The notes: a model not told the origin generated them from the sequence alone. 64,000 bases of DNA from Nostoc spongiaeforme FACHB-130 (GCF_014698475.1 NZ_JACJTB010000003.1:280576-344575); one strand, 5' to 3'; numbered from the stretch's first letter, positions 34,579-44,483 are shown. Numbers and translations: made by a program.

Positions 34579-35454
34579 ATGATTACTTCCGACATTTCTA
34601 GCTTTGAACAGCAACCACAAAGAGAAAGTTCCCGCAGTTTAGATTTATCTCTCATAGCCAACAGAAAAAGTTTATTTATCTTAAAACTATTGGAATATTT
34701 GTTGGCTGCTGCTTTTGTCTGCTGTGGTATTGTACTTACTGTTTATGCCAAGAACGAAAATTTGGTCATTGTTGGAGCGATCGCTTTAACAATTTTGACT
34801 TTCTTATTTTTATTTAACAGGCAGTTATTTCAAGATTCACAAAATGTTGCCAACCGTAGTTATTTGACAAAAAAAGCCGAAATTTATAGTTATATGCTGG
34901 GCAACAATAACTTGTTGTTGGAAAATAATCCAATTGTTCCTGCCAGAGAAAAAGCTTTACAGTATTGCCAGGATTTAATTGATGATTATAAAAAAGCTCG
35001 GAATCTTTCGAGAAATCTTTACTATGTGCTGCAAATATCTACGGTTATTTTATCAGGTGTGACCCCAATTTTAGTTTTGGTGGATAAACTAGAAGTTGGT
35101 CAAGCTTGGCTAAAATGGCTCCCTGTAATTTGTCCAGCAGTTGCCTCAATAGTAGCTAGTATTGTCACCTCATTTCCTTTTCAAAAAAATTGGGTCGCGG
35201 CTAACACAACTTTAGAATTACTAGAGGCTGAACAAGAAAAATTTATTTTGGGTGTAACCCCGGCTTATCGCTGTTATGATGCCTCTGATAGCAGTCAGCA
35301 GCAACAAAAAGCCAGCCAAGCAATTGAACAATTTATTGTGCAGGTGAATAATATTCATCTTCAACAAGTACAACAAGCCAGTGAAGTCCAACAGGAGAAA
35401 AAAGAGACAGAACAAACTAATACAAATAATTCTGAATCACGGGAAGATATTTAA
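34579..35454 (+). CDS. DUF4231/SLATT-type membrane protein
   Basis: 291 residues. Two hydrophobic hairpins are visible, at about 30-78 (LLEYLLAAAFVCCGIVLTVY, then VGAIALTILTFLFLF) and about 150-205 (YVLQISTVILSGVTPILVL, then VICPAVASIVASIVTSFPF). A Gln/Lys/Glu-rich C-terminal helix follows. The architecture matches DUF4231/SLATT proteins, which in comparative genomics are predicted pore-forming effectors of nucleotide-signal defence systems. No cyclase, nuclease or other sensor is adjacent, so a defence role here is only inferred. It ends with a strong terminator hairpin at 35579. Confidence 0.7.
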   Translation: MITSDISSFEQQPQRESSRSLDLSLIANRKSLFILKLLEYLLAAAFVCCGIVLTVYAKNENLVIVGAIALTILTFLFLFNRQLFQDSQNVANRSYLTKKAEIYSYMLGNNNLLLENNPIVPAREKALQYCQDLIDDYKKARNLSRNLYYVLQISTVILSGVTPILVLVDKLEVGQAWLKWLPVICPAVASIVASIVTSFPFQKNWVAANTTLELLEAEQEKFILGVTPAYRCYDASDSSQQQQKASQAIEQFIVQVNNIHLQQVQQASEVQQEKKETEQTNTNNSESREDI

Positions 35455-35578
35455 TTTAGTAGGTCTAGGTCACAATATAGCGTTTCTCGGTTGAGTGCAG
35501 TACAAGTAGATGGAGAAAAGAGGTGGTTAGGCTAGGGAAATGTACCTCACTGGAATGAGAGCCACTATAATTCAACGG

Positions 35579-35621
35579 AAAAAAGGGTGTGTTGCACTGT
35601 GGGATAACACACCCTTTTTTT
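35579..35621 (+). terminator. Hairpin terminator
   Basis: AAAAAAGGGTGTGTT and AACACACCCTTTTTT form a 9-base GC-containing stem flanked by A and T runs. It works in both directions and lies between the SLATT-type gene and the convergent ubiD. It is the clearest intrinsic terminator in the window. Between it and ubiD is a repeat-like segment (CCGATAAACGCAGATGGACG). Confidence 0.85.
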
Positions 35622-35746
35622 ATGTCTGGAATCTGCATTAGTCTATTGGACAGTTTAGATAAAATTAACCGCCGATAAACGCAGATGGACGCGGATGGAA
35701 TTTCGGTTATTGCACAAATTTAGCTGTATCACTCCAATACAGATAT

Positions 35747-37255
35747 CTATTTCATGTCATAACCAAATAAGTTGGGATCAACTTCGCCTAACTGCAAGTC
35801 TGCTAAACCATATTCTGCCCATCTTCGTTCTACCATTGCGGCGATATCAGGATCAGATTCTAGTGGTGCGCCCCATTCATGTTCGGTTTCTGGGGGAATT
35901 TTGGTAGTTGCATCAATTCCCATCCGTCCACCTAAACCAATTTTTTCACTGGCAAAATCTAAGGTATCAAAAGGTGTATTTGGCAGAATAAACACGTCGC
36001 GGGTGGGGTCAACTTTAGAACTGATAGCCCAAACGACTTGTCTGGGGTCGCGGATATTAATATCTTTATCGACGACAATCACAAATTTGGTGTAGGTAAA
36101 TTGCGGTAAAGCACTCCAAAAGGCTAAGGCGGCGCGGCGGGCTTGTCCGGGATAGGCTTTATCAATGGAAATAATCGCGGCTTTGTAACTCAAAGCTTCC
36201 ATTGGTAAGAAGAAATCGACAATTTCTGTGACTTGTTGGCGCAGAATTGGGGTATATATTCGATTAAGTGCGATCGCCATCATCGCTTCTTCTTTGGGTG
36301 GACGACCGCTAAATGTTGTTAAATAAATTGGGTCTTTGCGGTGTGTCATACACTGAAAACGAATTAAGGGCGAGTCTTCCACGCCGCCGTAATAACCCAT
36401 GTGGTCGCCAAAAGGCCCATCAGGTAAAATTTCCCCTGGGGTAATTGTCCCTTCTAACACAAATTCCGAATCAGCCGGAACTTCTAAATCGACTGTTTTG
36501 CACTTTGCTAACTGCACACCAGAACCACCATACAACCCAGCAAATAACCATTCTGATAAATCGACCGGGATGGGTGTAGCAGCTGCCATGATAATTAATG
36601 GATCTACACCAAGGGCGATCGCTACTTCTAATTTCTTCCCACGTTCTGCCGCTTTCCGCAAGTGTCTCGCCCCACCCCGCACTGATAACCAGTGAACAGT
36701 CATGGTATTTTTTGATTGCAATTGCAAGCGATATACACCCACATTTGGCGTACCCGTCTCGCAATCTTTGGTAATTACCAAACCCAGTGTGATAATCTTG
36801 CCAGCATCACCAGGATAAGGACGAATCAAGGGTAAAGTATTTAAATCTAAATCATCGCCTTGAATGACTACTTGCTGACAAGCGGGAAAAAAGTCTCTCC
36901 CTGGTTTGGCTTTGAGGACATCAAACAGCACTTTCCCAAAATCTATCGCCTGGGAAATTTTCTTCGGCGGTTTTGGCTGCTGTAGCATACTCAGCTTTTT
37001 ACCCAAGGTTTCCAATTCTTGGGGATGCTGCATATTCATCGCCCAGCAGATTCTTTCTACAGTCCCCAGCAAGTTCACCGCCACGGGGAAAGAAGCACCT
37101 TTGACGTTCTCAAACAACAACCCCGGCCCGCCTTTTTGCAGCATTTGGTTAGAAATCTCCGCAATTTCTAATTCTGGGTCAACCAAGGCAGAAATTCGCC
37201 GTAATTGTCCTCTTTCTTCTAAAATTTTAATGAATCCCCGCAAATCTCTCGCCAT
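35747..37255 (-). CDS. ubiD: UbiD-family decarboxylase
   Basis: 502 residues, typical length. Prenylated-FMN-dependent (de)carboxylase; in cyanobacteria this type probably decarboxylates 4-hydroxy-3-polyprenylbenzoate in plastoquinone synthesis. Signatures are MARDLRGFIKILEERGQLRR, KGGPGLLFENVKGA, ITLGLVITKD, the E-x(n)-R-x(n)-E region around EFVLEGTITPGEILPDGPFG and DHMGYYGG, and the C-terminal IGIDATTK. The gene stands alone. UbiX, which makes the cofactor, is not in the window. The substrate assignment is by family and taxonomic context. Confidence 0.9.
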   Translation of the reverse strand: MARDLRGFIKILEERGQLRRISALVDPELEIAEISNQMLQKGGPGLLFENVKGASFPVAVNLLGTVERICWAMNMQHPQELETLGKKLSMLQQPKPPKKISQAIDFGKVLFDVLKAKPGRDFFPACQQVVIQGDDLDLNTLPLIRPYPGDAGKIITLGLVITKDCETGTPNVGVYRLQLQSKNTMTVHWLSVRGGARHLRKAAERGKKLEVAIALGVDPLIIMAAATPIPVDLSEWLFAGLYGGSGVQLAKCKTVDLEVPADSEFVLEGTITPGEILPDGPFGDHMGYYGGVEDSPLIRFQCMTHRKDPIYLTTFSGRPPKEEAMMAIALNRIYTPILRQQVTEIVDFFLPMEALSYKAAIISIDKAYPGQARRAALAFWSALPQFTYTKFVIVVDKDINIRDPRQVVWAISSKVDPTRDVFILPNTPFDTLDFASEKIGLGGRMGIDATTKIPPETEHEWGAPLESDPDIAAMVERRWAEYGLADLQLGEVDPNLFGYDMK

Positions 37256-37495
37256 TGTTTTAATAAAGCAAATAGTTAAGAAGTATGAAGCGTCTGTTTA
37301 ATATTATGAGCTATTGTTCGCTTTATGATCTTGCCATCATCTGAGAAGCCTGTTCTCTTTTTCAAAGCGTTAACTAATTGATTGACTTTTCTTAACCCTG
37401 TTGTACAAGCAATTTGGTTATTCTAACTAAGGATAGGCATTATTGATTTTAAATAAGCTCTACCCTTCAAACATGGCGAGAATAGATTTTTTCCT

Positions 37496-37530
37496 CCTAG
37501 CAGGTTGTCTGTGATGTGCTTCCTGCTAGG
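37496..37530. repeat. Inverted repeat between ubiD and clpS
   Basis: CCTAGCAGG and CCTGCTAGG are perfect nine-base arms around a 17-base loop, followed by TTTACC. It lies in the 410-base divergent gap, about 137 bases before the clpS start. It may be a leader attenuator, operator or repeat. The gap also has 'CACACTTCAGACTTC...' type short repeats (about 37578-37605) and nothing else I can name. Confidence 0.4.
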
Positions 37531-37666
37531 TTTACCTATTTATGGTCATTGGTCAAAAGCCGAAAGAACAACGTTTCACACTTCAGACTTCAAACTTCAG
37601 ACTTTCTATGGACTAAACTATTTACTTATAATGTAGTTTTGTAAAATCCAGGTAGCCGACTGTTTT

Positions 37667-37993
37667 ATGCTTACAAGACTTTCAGCAGCTGTTTACGGGA
37701 TGGGTACAGCACCAACTATTGCTCCTGAACGGTCTAGTCAAACTATTCGCAAACAATATCCTAATTACAAGGTGATTGTGTTGAACGATGACTTTAATAC
37801 TTTTCAACACGTCGCTGAGTGCTTGATGAAGTATATCCCGAATATGACTAGCGATCGCGCTTGGGATTTAACAAATCAGGTACATTATGAAGGACAAGCG
37901 ATCGTTTGGGTAGGGCCGCAAGAACCAGCAGAATTGTATCACCAACAGCTGCGCCGAGCCGGTTTAACAATGGCTCCCCTAGAAGCGGCTTAA
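37667..37993 (+). CDS. clpS: ClpS-family protease adaptor (probably the ClpS2-like type)
   Basis: 108 residues. ClpS delivers N-degron substrates to the ClpC/ClpP protease. The core is YKVIVLNDDFNTFQHVAECL (about 35-54; N-D-D-F-N is the family motif, in which the Asp contacts substrate) and YEGQAIVWVGPQEPAELYHQQL (about 80-100). In usual cyanobacterial ClpS1 the order is LHNDDYNPMEYVV, so this more divergent form fits ClpS2. An N-terminal extension is present; a second start (MGTAPTIAPERSS) is possible. It is followed 4 bases later by a DUF2103 gene, a likely co-transcribed partner. Confidence 0.85.
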   Translation: MLTRLSAAVYGMGTAPTIAPERSSQTIRKQYPNYKVIVLNDDFNTFQHVAECLMKYIPNMTSDRAWDLTNQVHYEGQAIVWVGPQEPAELYHQQLRRAGLTMAPLEAA

Positions 37994-37997
37994 GATC

Positions 37998-38330
37998 ATG
38001 GATAAATCTACCACAAACTCCCAAAAAGCAAATAACCGCAAAGATGGCAGACTCGTTTGGAATCACTCTACCCATCTTCCCGGTCTGATCCCCATTTTAG
38101 AAAATCTCTGCTTGCAAGAAGGCATTTACACCATTACCCCAGGCGTAATTGGGCGGGTAAAAGGTCATAGCCCCAAAATGCAATTACGTATATCTGTCCC
38201 AATTCGCGGGGGTTACAAAATTATCGCTAGACAAGGTAAGACAGTGCAAGAGGTGTTCATCCTAACTAGTTTAGTCCAGGATGAACTGCAAACAGCTATT
38301 GCGATCGCTATGAAACATAAATCAACTTAA
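37998..38330 (+). CDS. DUF2103 family protein, co-transcribed with clpS
   Basis: 110 residues. It contains GRLVWNHSTHLPGLIPILEN (about 17-37) with His residues and TPGVIGRVKGHSPKMQLRIS. I associate this with DUF2103, described as a predicted metal-binding family in cyanobacteria. It begins 4 bases after clpS, so the two are almost surely translated from one mRNA. A functional link to N-degron delivery is an inference from this spacing. The Arg/Lys-rich C-terminal half could bind RNA or protein. Confidence 0.7.
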   Translation: MDKSTTNSQKANNRKDGRLVWNHSTHLPGLIPILENLCLQEGIYTITPGVIGRVKGHSPKMQLRISVPIRGGYKIIARQGKTVQEVFILTSLVQDELQTAIAIAMKHKST

Positions 38331-38399
38331 CAGTTAGTTACTAGCTCGTTTTTGTCTAGTTGATTTCATTTCACACTTCATACTTCATACTTTCTCTGA

Positions 38400-38720
38400 C
38401 TATTCTTCCACTCGATGCACTGCGAATTTATGTAGCGGCAAACTCAGAATACAAGAAAATGTTAAGAAATATGACAAAGCTGTAGTGATTTTCAAAGACA
38501 TCACCACAGATTCCCAATCAGGTAAAATGACTTTTTCTAAGGCAAAAGCAACACAATATACCAGCCAGTAAGAAAAACTCATTCTAAACAAAATCTTTTC
38601 TGTTTCTTCTATGTCATCTTTTGGTTGCTTACCGTCCCAAAGTAATACTAAACCAAGAATACAAGCACCAAAGGAGACCGCAACTACAAAATCATGACAC
38701 AAGAAATTCATCGACTGCAT
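38400..38720 (-). CDS. Small membrane protein of unknown function
   Basis: About 106 residues from the ATG at 38720 (GAGG four bases before it); a longer frame from 38804 adds a Cys-rich stretch I do not trust. Three membrane segments are visible: FVVAVSFGACILGLVLLW, FSYWLVYCVAFALEKVIL and SVVMSLKITTALSYFLTFSC. The loop WDGKQPKDDIEETEKILFRM is charged. I do not recognise a family. It is convergent with the clpS-DUF2103 pair. Confidence 0.55.
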   Translation of the reverse strand: MQSMNFLCHDFVVAVSFGACILGLVLLWDGKQPKDDIEETEKILFRMSFSYWLVYCVAFALEKVILPDWESVVMSLKITTALSYFLTFSCILSLPLHKFAVHRVEE

Positions 38721-38912
38721 TGGCCTCGATCCCAATATTTTGCAATTGAGTTTCAGTCTAAAGGAATATTCCTTGCAGTTACAAAAAATATTTACAAACT
38801 GCAATAAGTCATGCAGTTAATGTTACAAACTGCAAACAACATAGCTGTATTATCAAGTTATTTTTAGATTTATTTAACTTTAACTAGCGTTCAAAATCAT
38901 TCTTAATAAATA

Positions 38913-38945
38913 AGATCCCCGACTTCTTTGAGAAGTCGGGGATCT
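38913..38945. repeat. GATCCCCGA hairpin, copy 2
   Basis: AGATCCCCGACTTCT and AGAAGTCGGGGATCT form a perfect 15-base stem around a three-base centre (TTG). It lies 52 bases after the end of ftn2 (minus strand), where it would act as a terminator for that gene. Same family as 25530-25562 and 59955-59987. Confidence 0.8.
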
Positions 38946-38996
38946 GAAAGACGAAATTATCACAAATCAAACTTTCTCTCTTTTACACTGCCAACT

Positions 38997-41324
38997 TTAA
39001 AAATTCATTGTAATTTGATTCACCACATACATACTTTGAATCCGCCACATACCATCGCGCCGAATTAAATCATAACGAACCCGCAAATTTTCGTTAGAAG
39101 ACTTTTTCTTCAGACCATTTTCATAAAACTGGGTTGCTTCTTTAACAGTTGCTAAAACGGCGGCGCGATTGGGGTCTAGGTCATTTTTACTGACAAATTC
39201 TATTTTGATACTGTGGTCGTATTTACGATAGCGGTTATCTAATTTATCTTGCTGGGCAACTAATCGCCATTGAGACAAAGATGCACCAGTTAAAATGTTA
39301 TTTAAACTGTTAACATCATGGTTTGGCCCTAATGCTAAAGCTTTAGTAGAAAGCCAAGTCCGAATTACTTCTTCGGCGGTTGCATCGGTGAGGGGGCCGT
39401 CAGGTGGCATTACTTCACTATAGGGATCAGGAATTTCTATGGGTGGTTGATTAAGTTTGATTACTAAGGGGTTTTCTGGTAAACCTGGAGATGGGGCAAA
39501 GATATCTTTCAACCAACCAAAGGTGGTGGAAATTATTAACCAGAAAACTAATATCCCAGCTAAGGAAGCGAATACTGTCCAGACTAATCTGGTTTTGCGG
39601 TCTAAACTGCTGACAGGGCGGCGTTGGCGGGGTCGGCGATCGCGGTTATTATCTAATCTATGTTCTCGGTTAATAGGTTGATTTGTCGGCTTCCGTCGTC
39701 GGCGCTTTGGTGTCGGATGAGGCGCAGCACTTTTACCATTGAGATGATTACCTGTTGTGTTGTTTGTCCGTTCTGGGGAAGTAAAAGACGCAACGGGAAT
39801 TTCTGGCGTTGGGGTGCGACTAGCCATAGCTGGTGCAGGTGGGGTATTCGTTCTCGGCGGCGACACCTGAGAATATTCAGGTTGTCTATGGTTGGGAGTT
39901 TCTGGTAAATCCAAATCTGGAATTTTAGCTTGATTTGGACGAGAAACCCCAGGCGTATTTGGTTGACGATGATTTGCTGGCGGTGCGTTAACAGGTTGAC
40001 GATTAATGAAACCCCACTCGTTGGTAGTTTCGGCATCTGTCGGTAATGCTTCTAAATACGCTTGCACTTGTGGGTTGGCAAAGTAATCTTTAAGTGCGGC
40101 TGGCTGTCTGGATAAATCCCGAAAATGGGGAAACACTTCATTTTGTAACCACTGTTCGCCATACAAACACAAACCCGGTAATAAATCAGGCGAGTCCTGG
40201 GATTTTTCCCGAATAAAAGCTAAAGCTTCGTATTCCTGACTCATTTCCAAAACGCGGGTTGCTTCTTCGGTTTGTCCCAACAACAAAGCACAAAGTGACT
40301 GTTCTAGATGCACATCTTGACGCTTACCCAAATGCAGTAGCATTTGCCTAGCCTGACGAATTAAAGCGGGTTGGCGTTGGGCAAATCCTCTAGCAATCAA
40401 AGCATAAACAGCTAAGTAAGTAGCTACTGCCGATGGACGCTTACTTTCGGCTTCAAATAACTTATGCTGTTCTGTGACTGTTAAGTAGTGGCGAATTTGC
40501 TGAATAAATCGCAGAAAATCATCTATGCTTAAACCTGATTGATCGTTGAGAGTGCCATCAATACCACCACGATCTTCCAGGATGCTTTGTAATAATTCTA
40601 AGCCTCGGCGACGTTCTACTGTTTTATCTAAAGATAACTGTAGTAATTCTAAAATCCGATAAGGACGTAGTTTATAAAGGTCAGCTTGAATTTCTGCCTG
40701 GACGCTGGTAAATATACCTTCACTCACCAGCATTTCTAACCCAGATTCTAGAGAAACTGCGGCATTTTCGTAATAACCTTGTTGCCACTGTTCCCGCCCT
40801 AATTCTAGGCAAGCCAAAGCCACAGTCAAGACAATATCTGGATGTTCGCTGCTTTCGAGAAAGTCTTCCTCGATGGGATGATTGCCAATTTTGGCCGAGG
40901 CGACACCATTATGGTTAGCAAGGTATGTTTTACCGAGTTTGAGTACTTGTTCGTATTCCCCCAACTCTTGCAAAATTAATAACGCCCCGACTAATTCTTG
41001 TTGGGGAACGTCAATACTCAGGCCTTGGCTATCAAGATCATGACTAGTTTCTGTGCGGTTGCCTGCGGTGACTGTGGCAGTAGCTGTGCCATCAGGATCA
41101 TAGGCATGGGACAGATAAAGCTGATCGTAACTGCTACGTTCTTTTGGATTTGATAAAACCACGTAAGCTGTTTCTATAATTTGTTTACGAGAAGAAATTG
41201 CTGCTTGAGAATACTCCCGTCGTGGCAGTTGTACAATGCGATCGCTATATGCTTGCCGCAATTGTTCTTCACTTGCCGCTAACGGTAGTCCTAAAATTCG
41301 GTAGTAATCTAGCGGAATTCGCAC
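38997..41324 (-). CDS. ftn2: Cell division protein Ftn2 (ZipN/ARC6-like)
   Basis: 775 residues. Cyanobacterial and plastid FtsZ-anchoring division factor. An N-terminal DnaJ-like region (about 6-66, DYYRILGLPLAASEEQLRQA) lacks the HPD motif, as in ARC6. A large helical domain (about 90-430) is followed by a Pro/Arg-rich linker (about 430-555), one membrane helix (about 568-592, VWTVFASLAGILVFWLIIST) and a C-terminal ARC6-type domain (about 640-775, ATAEEVIRTWLSTKALALGP). The N-terminal part faces the cytoplasm and tethers FtsZ. The start MRIPLDYYRIL is the expected one. It stands alone, with a hairpin just downstream. Confidence 0.95.
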   Translation of the reverse strand: MRIPLDYYRILGLPLAASEEQLRQAYSDRIVQLPRREYSQAAISSRKQIIETAYVVLSNPKERSSYDQLYLSHAYDPDGTATATVTAGNRTETSHDLDSQGLSIDVPQQELVGALLILQELGEYEQVLKLGKTYLANHNGVASAKIGNHPIEEDFLESSEHPDIVLTVALACLELGREQWQQGYYENAAVSLESGLEMLVSEGIFTSVQAEIQADLYKLRPYRILELLQLSLDKTVERRRGLELLQSILEDRGGIDGTLNDQSGLSIDDFLRFIQQIRHYLTVTEQHKLFEAESKRPSAVATYLAVYALIARGFAQRQPALIRQARQMLLHLGKRQDVHLEQSLCALLLGQTEEATRVLEMSQEYEALAFIREKSQDSPDLLPGLCLYGEQWLQNEVFPHFRDLSRQPAALKDYFANPQVQAYLEALPTDAETTNEWGFINRQPVNAPPANHRQPNTPGVSRPNQAKIPDLDLPETPNHRQPEYSQVSPPRTNTPPAPAMASRTPTPEIPVASFTSPERTNNTTGNHLNGKSAAPHPTPKRRRRKPTNQPINREHRLDNNRDRRPRQRRPVSSLDRKTRLVWTVFASLAGILVFWLIISTTFGWLKDIFAPSPGLPENPLVIKLNQPPIEIPDPYSEVMPPDGPLTDATAEEVIRTWLSTKALALGPNHDVNSLNNILTGASLSQWRLVAQQDKLDNRYRKYDHSIKIEFVSKNDLDPNRAAVLATVKEATQFYENGLKKKSSNENLRVRYDLIRRDGMWRIQSMYVVNQITMNF

Positions 41325-42097
41325 AGCCTACTTCCCCTGCACCGAGATCAACATAATCCACCTAGAGCGTTCCAGGTATGTAAAACCGTGCCACAATATT
41401 ACGGTGAATAACACCGCGCCGGACTTACACTATTAAGTGTATATTGCAACAATTAATTTTGTTCCCTCTAAAATTTTGAGACACATTCTAGTACTATTAA
41501 TTTGACTTCGCCTAGATAAGAGGGAAACTTTGTTTTAATTCTTAGTATTTCCTTTGTGTATAACTGCTATCAGCCATTAAACAATGCAAAACTCTCTGGC
41601 GATCGTTCATCATAATCGACATACCTAAAAAATAAGTTTATCTGCTTGACATTATACTTACGTGTTTGCCCTGGCTTTGGAGTGATAGTAGCAATACTTG
41701 TAACGGTAGATGCGTGATAATTACAAGGAATAGAATGTTACCATACTTAGACCTTGAGTTACAACTATCTAACAAGCTAAATTCAAGTGCGGCGTTTATT
41801 TGTGGGAAATTGTTAATAGATATGCAGAAACCAAGCTATCCTGATTGATAGCATCTGTACAGAAGTTGGGATTGTAAAACGCCAGAGGGCAACATTCAAG
41901 GTCATTTATGGCAGTTAGGGTGTAAAAGTCGCAGATAGCGACGATAAATTCCAAAATTCACCTATTTTTCCCTCTATATTCCAATTATCCTACTTAGCGC
42001 CAAAAATTTTAGTTTTTGTCTTCAGCACAACCAGGCCAAACAGAGGCCTATTTAACATGGTAAATTTCAGTTTTACAACAGGGATACTAAAAAAATA
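41325..42097. other. Divergent region between ftn2 and pdhA
   Basis: About 770 bases without a convincing gene. It must contain the ftn2 and pdhA promoters. Near ftn2 the sequence is GC-richer (about 41370-41430), then AT-rich. A 60-codon frame at 41666-41848 has no family, weak composition support and no ribosome binding site, so I leave it out. No hairpin or known RNA element is obvious; the region could carry a long pdhA leader. Confidence 0.45.
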
Positions 42098-43132
42098 ATG
42101 GTTCAAGAACGGACGTTACCTAAATTTGATACTGCCAGCGCCCAAATCACCAAAGCAGAAGGCCTAATGCTTTACGAAGATATGGTGTTAGGACGCTTTT
42201 TTGAAGACAAATGCGCCGAAATGTACTATAGGGGCAAAATGTTTGGTTTTGTCCACCTATATAACGGTCAAGAAGCCGTTTCGACAGGCGTTATCAAGGC
42301 AATGCGTCCGGGAGAAGATTACGTTAGCAGTACCTACCGCGACCACGTTCACGCCTTGAGTGCGGGAGTTCCAGCCCGTGAAGTTATGGCCGAATTATTC
42401 GGTAAAGCTACAGGTTGCAGCAAAGGACGCGGCGGTTCCATGCACATGTTCTCTGCGGAACATAACTTATTAGGTGGTTACGCTTTCGTTGCGGAAGGCA
42501 TTCCTGTGGCTGCGGGTGCAGCTTTTCAAAGCAAATATCGCCGTGAAGTTTTGGGCGACCCCAAAGCCGACCAAGTAACCGCTTGCTTCTTTGGTGATGG
42601 TGCGGCTAACAACGGTCAATTTTTTGAAACCTTGAATATGGCAGCTTTATGGAAACTGCCAATTATTTTTGTGGTGGAAAATAATAAATGGGCAATTGGG
42701 ATGGCACATGACCGCGCCACCTCCGACCCAGAAATTTATAAAAAAGCCAGTGTGTTTAACATGGTGGGCGTAGAAGTAGACGGAATGGATGTACTCGCAG
42801 TCCGGTCTGTCGCCCAAGAAGCCGTCGCCCGCGCCCGTGCTGGAGAAGGGCCGACATTAATCGAAGCCCTCACCTATCGCTTCCGTGGTCACTCCCTAGC
42901 CGACCCAGACGAGTTACGCAGCAAAGCCGAGAAAGAGTTTTGGTTCTCCCGTGACCCAATTAAGAAGCTGGCTGCTTATATGGTGGAACAGAATTTGGCA
43001 ACTGAGGAAGAACTTAAGGCAGTTGACAAGAAGATTCAAGACCTAATTGACGAGGCTGTGAAGTTTGCCGAAAGCAGTCCTGAACCTGATCCTAGCGAAT
43101 TGTATCGCTTTATATTTGCAGAAGACGAGTAG
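42098..43132 (+). CDS. pdhA: Pyruvate dehydrogenase E1 component, alpha subunit
   Basis: 344 residues. With the beta subunit it decarboxylates pyruvate using thiamine diphosphate and passes the acetyl group to lipoyl-E2. Signatures are [30 protein letters not shown], and the thiamine-diphosphate motif [20 protein letters not shown] (about 166-185), ending at ENN. Phosphorylation-loop residues correspond to [15 protein letters not shown]. Expected length for the cyanobacterial/plastid type. The beta-subunit and E2 genes are not adjacent, as usual in cyanobacteria. lipA in this window supplies the lipoate of its partner E2. Confidence 0.96.
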   Translation: MVQERTLPKFDTASAQITKAEGLMLYEDMVLGRFFEDKCAEMYYRGKMFGFVHLYNGQEAVSTGVIKAMRPGEDYVSSTYRDHVHALSAGVPAREVMAELFGKATGCSKGRGGSMHMFSAEHNLLGGYAFVAEGIPVAAGAAFQSKYRREVLGDPKADQVTACFFGDGAANNGQFFETLNMAALWKLPIIFVVENNKWAIGMAHDRATSDPEIYKKASVFNMVGVEVDGMDVLAVRSVAQEAVARARAGEGPTLIEALTYRFRGHSLADPDELRSKAEKEFWFSRDPIKKLAAYMVEQNLATEEELKAVDKKIQDLIDEAVKFAESSPEPDPSELYRFIFAEDE

Positions 43133-43551
43133 TTGTCAGAGACTAGGGAGTGGGAAATGAGGGACTAGTACCGCTACGCGGAAGTCAAAAGTTAAAAGTC
43201 AAAAGTCAAAAAGCTTATATCACATGCTTTTCGCTAACTTGAAATGGTATCTTTAATTTCCGCCGCGTTGTACTAGGGACTAGAGGCTAGTACAGTTCGG
43301 TGAAAATAAACAGACCATGCTTCGACCATGCTCAGTGACCATAAGAAATTGCTAAAAGGCTTGTGGTATTACTATTCTTTCTTTTTCCTTTTGACCTTTT
43401 ACTTTTGCCTTTTTGTACTAGAAACTAGAGGCTAGAAATATGTATTCAGCCTCTCACCCTCCGGGTTCGCCACTTGCTTTATGCCGGGAAACCCGTCCAC
43501 CGCAGTGGCTCACCTCTCACCTGTAACCTGTAATCTCTAAGGATTCATCTT
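43133..43551. repeat. Repeat-rich gap between pdhA and the epimerase-like gene
   Basis: Several short repeats follow one another: 'AAAAGTTAAAAGTCAAAAGT' (about 43186-43207), 'CCTTTTGACCTTTTACTTTT' (about 43388-43407) and repeated 'AGGGACTAGAGGCTAG'-like units (about 43275 and 43422). A GC-rich segment follows (about 43455-43505, CTCCGGGTTCGCC with GCCGGGAAACCCG). The two 'AAAAGTC'/'GACTTTT' groups face each other and could pair. No gene is visible. Confidence 0.55.
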
Positions 43552-44421
43552 GTGCCTAAAATTACCATTGAACAAAGACAATACAAAACTTATCTTCTGG
43601 CTGACGAAACTACTGGTAATCAGATAGAAGTTGTCCCAGAACGGGGCGGGATTATTACTAGCTGGCAAGTCCAAGGTCAAGAAATTTTCTACTTGGATAC
43701 AGAACGCTTTACTCACCCTGATTTGAGCATTAGGGGTGGAAATCCTATATTGTTTCCCATCTGCGGTAACTTACCTGATAACACTTATACTCACAATGGG
43801 CAGCAGTATACTCTCAAACAGCATGGCTTTGCCCGTGATTTGCCTTGGGAACTTGAGGAAGTCTCTGAAGACAAGACAACTTATGTCAAAGTTCATCTGG
43901 TCAGTAACGCGCAAACAAAAGCAGTATATCCCTTTGATTTTCATTTAAGTTTCAGTTACAAAATCAATGGGAACACTCTGGAAATTCAACAACATCTGCA
44001 AAATTTATCGGCAACATCAATACCCTTTTCCACTGGGTTTCATCCTTACTTCCAAGCCCCAGATAAAACTCAGCTAGAGTTTGCTATTCCGGCTGGTGAG
44101 TATCAAGACCAGAGAACTAAGGAGAGAAAATTTTTTGGTGGAAATTTTGATTTCAACTTGGATGAAATTGATGTTGCCTTTAAGCAGCTAACTGCTAATT
44201 CAGCTACAGTCACCGACAATAGTCGTAAATTAAAATTGACTTTAGATTACGGCGATGAATATCCCATCGTAGTATTTTGGACGCTCAAGGGCAAAGACTT
44301 TTATTGTTTGGAACCTTGGAGTGCGCCGCGCAACTCTCTGAACACAGGCGAAAATTTGACTGTGGTGGAGCCAGGAGCCAGCTATCAAGCATCTGTTAGA
44401 TTGACGGCAAGTTTTTTCTAA
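43552..44421 (+). CDS. Aldose 1-epimerase-like protein
   Basis: 289 residues from a GTG start. Galactose-mutarotase fold. Visible motifs are VPERGGIITSWQVQGQEIFY, GGNPILFPICGNLPDNTY, LKQHGFARDLPWEL (catalytic His region), STGFHPYFQAP (second His) and, near the end, FYCLEPWSAPRNSLNTGE (catalytic Glu). It probably interconverts sugar anomers or acts on a sugar phosphate, like the YeaD-type hexose-6-phosphate mutarotases. The usual catalytic residues appear present. The gene is followed by a tRNA. Confidence 0.9.
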   Translation: MPKITIEQRQYKTYLLADETTGNQIEVVPERGGIITSWQVQGQEIFYLDTERFTHPDLSIRGGNPILFPICGNLPDNTYTHNGQQYTLKQHGFARDLPWELEEVSEDKTTYVKVHLVSNAQTKAVYPFDFHLSFSYKINGNTLEIQQHLQNLSATSIPFSTGFHPYFQAPDKTQLEFAIPAGEYQDQRTKERKFFGGNFDFNLDEIDVAFKQLTANSATVTDNSRKLKLTLDYGDEYPIVVFWTLKGKDFYCLEPWSAPRNSLNTGENLTVVEPGASYQASVRLTASFF

Positions 44422-44483
44422 AAACCCCTTTACAAATCCACTGGTGTTTGTGCTATGATGGCAAAGTTGCAAACAAAGCAAAA

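Noticed and set aside
41666..41848. 60-codon frame in the pdhA upstream region
   Set aside because: No ribosome binding site, no family, and ordinary intergenic composition.
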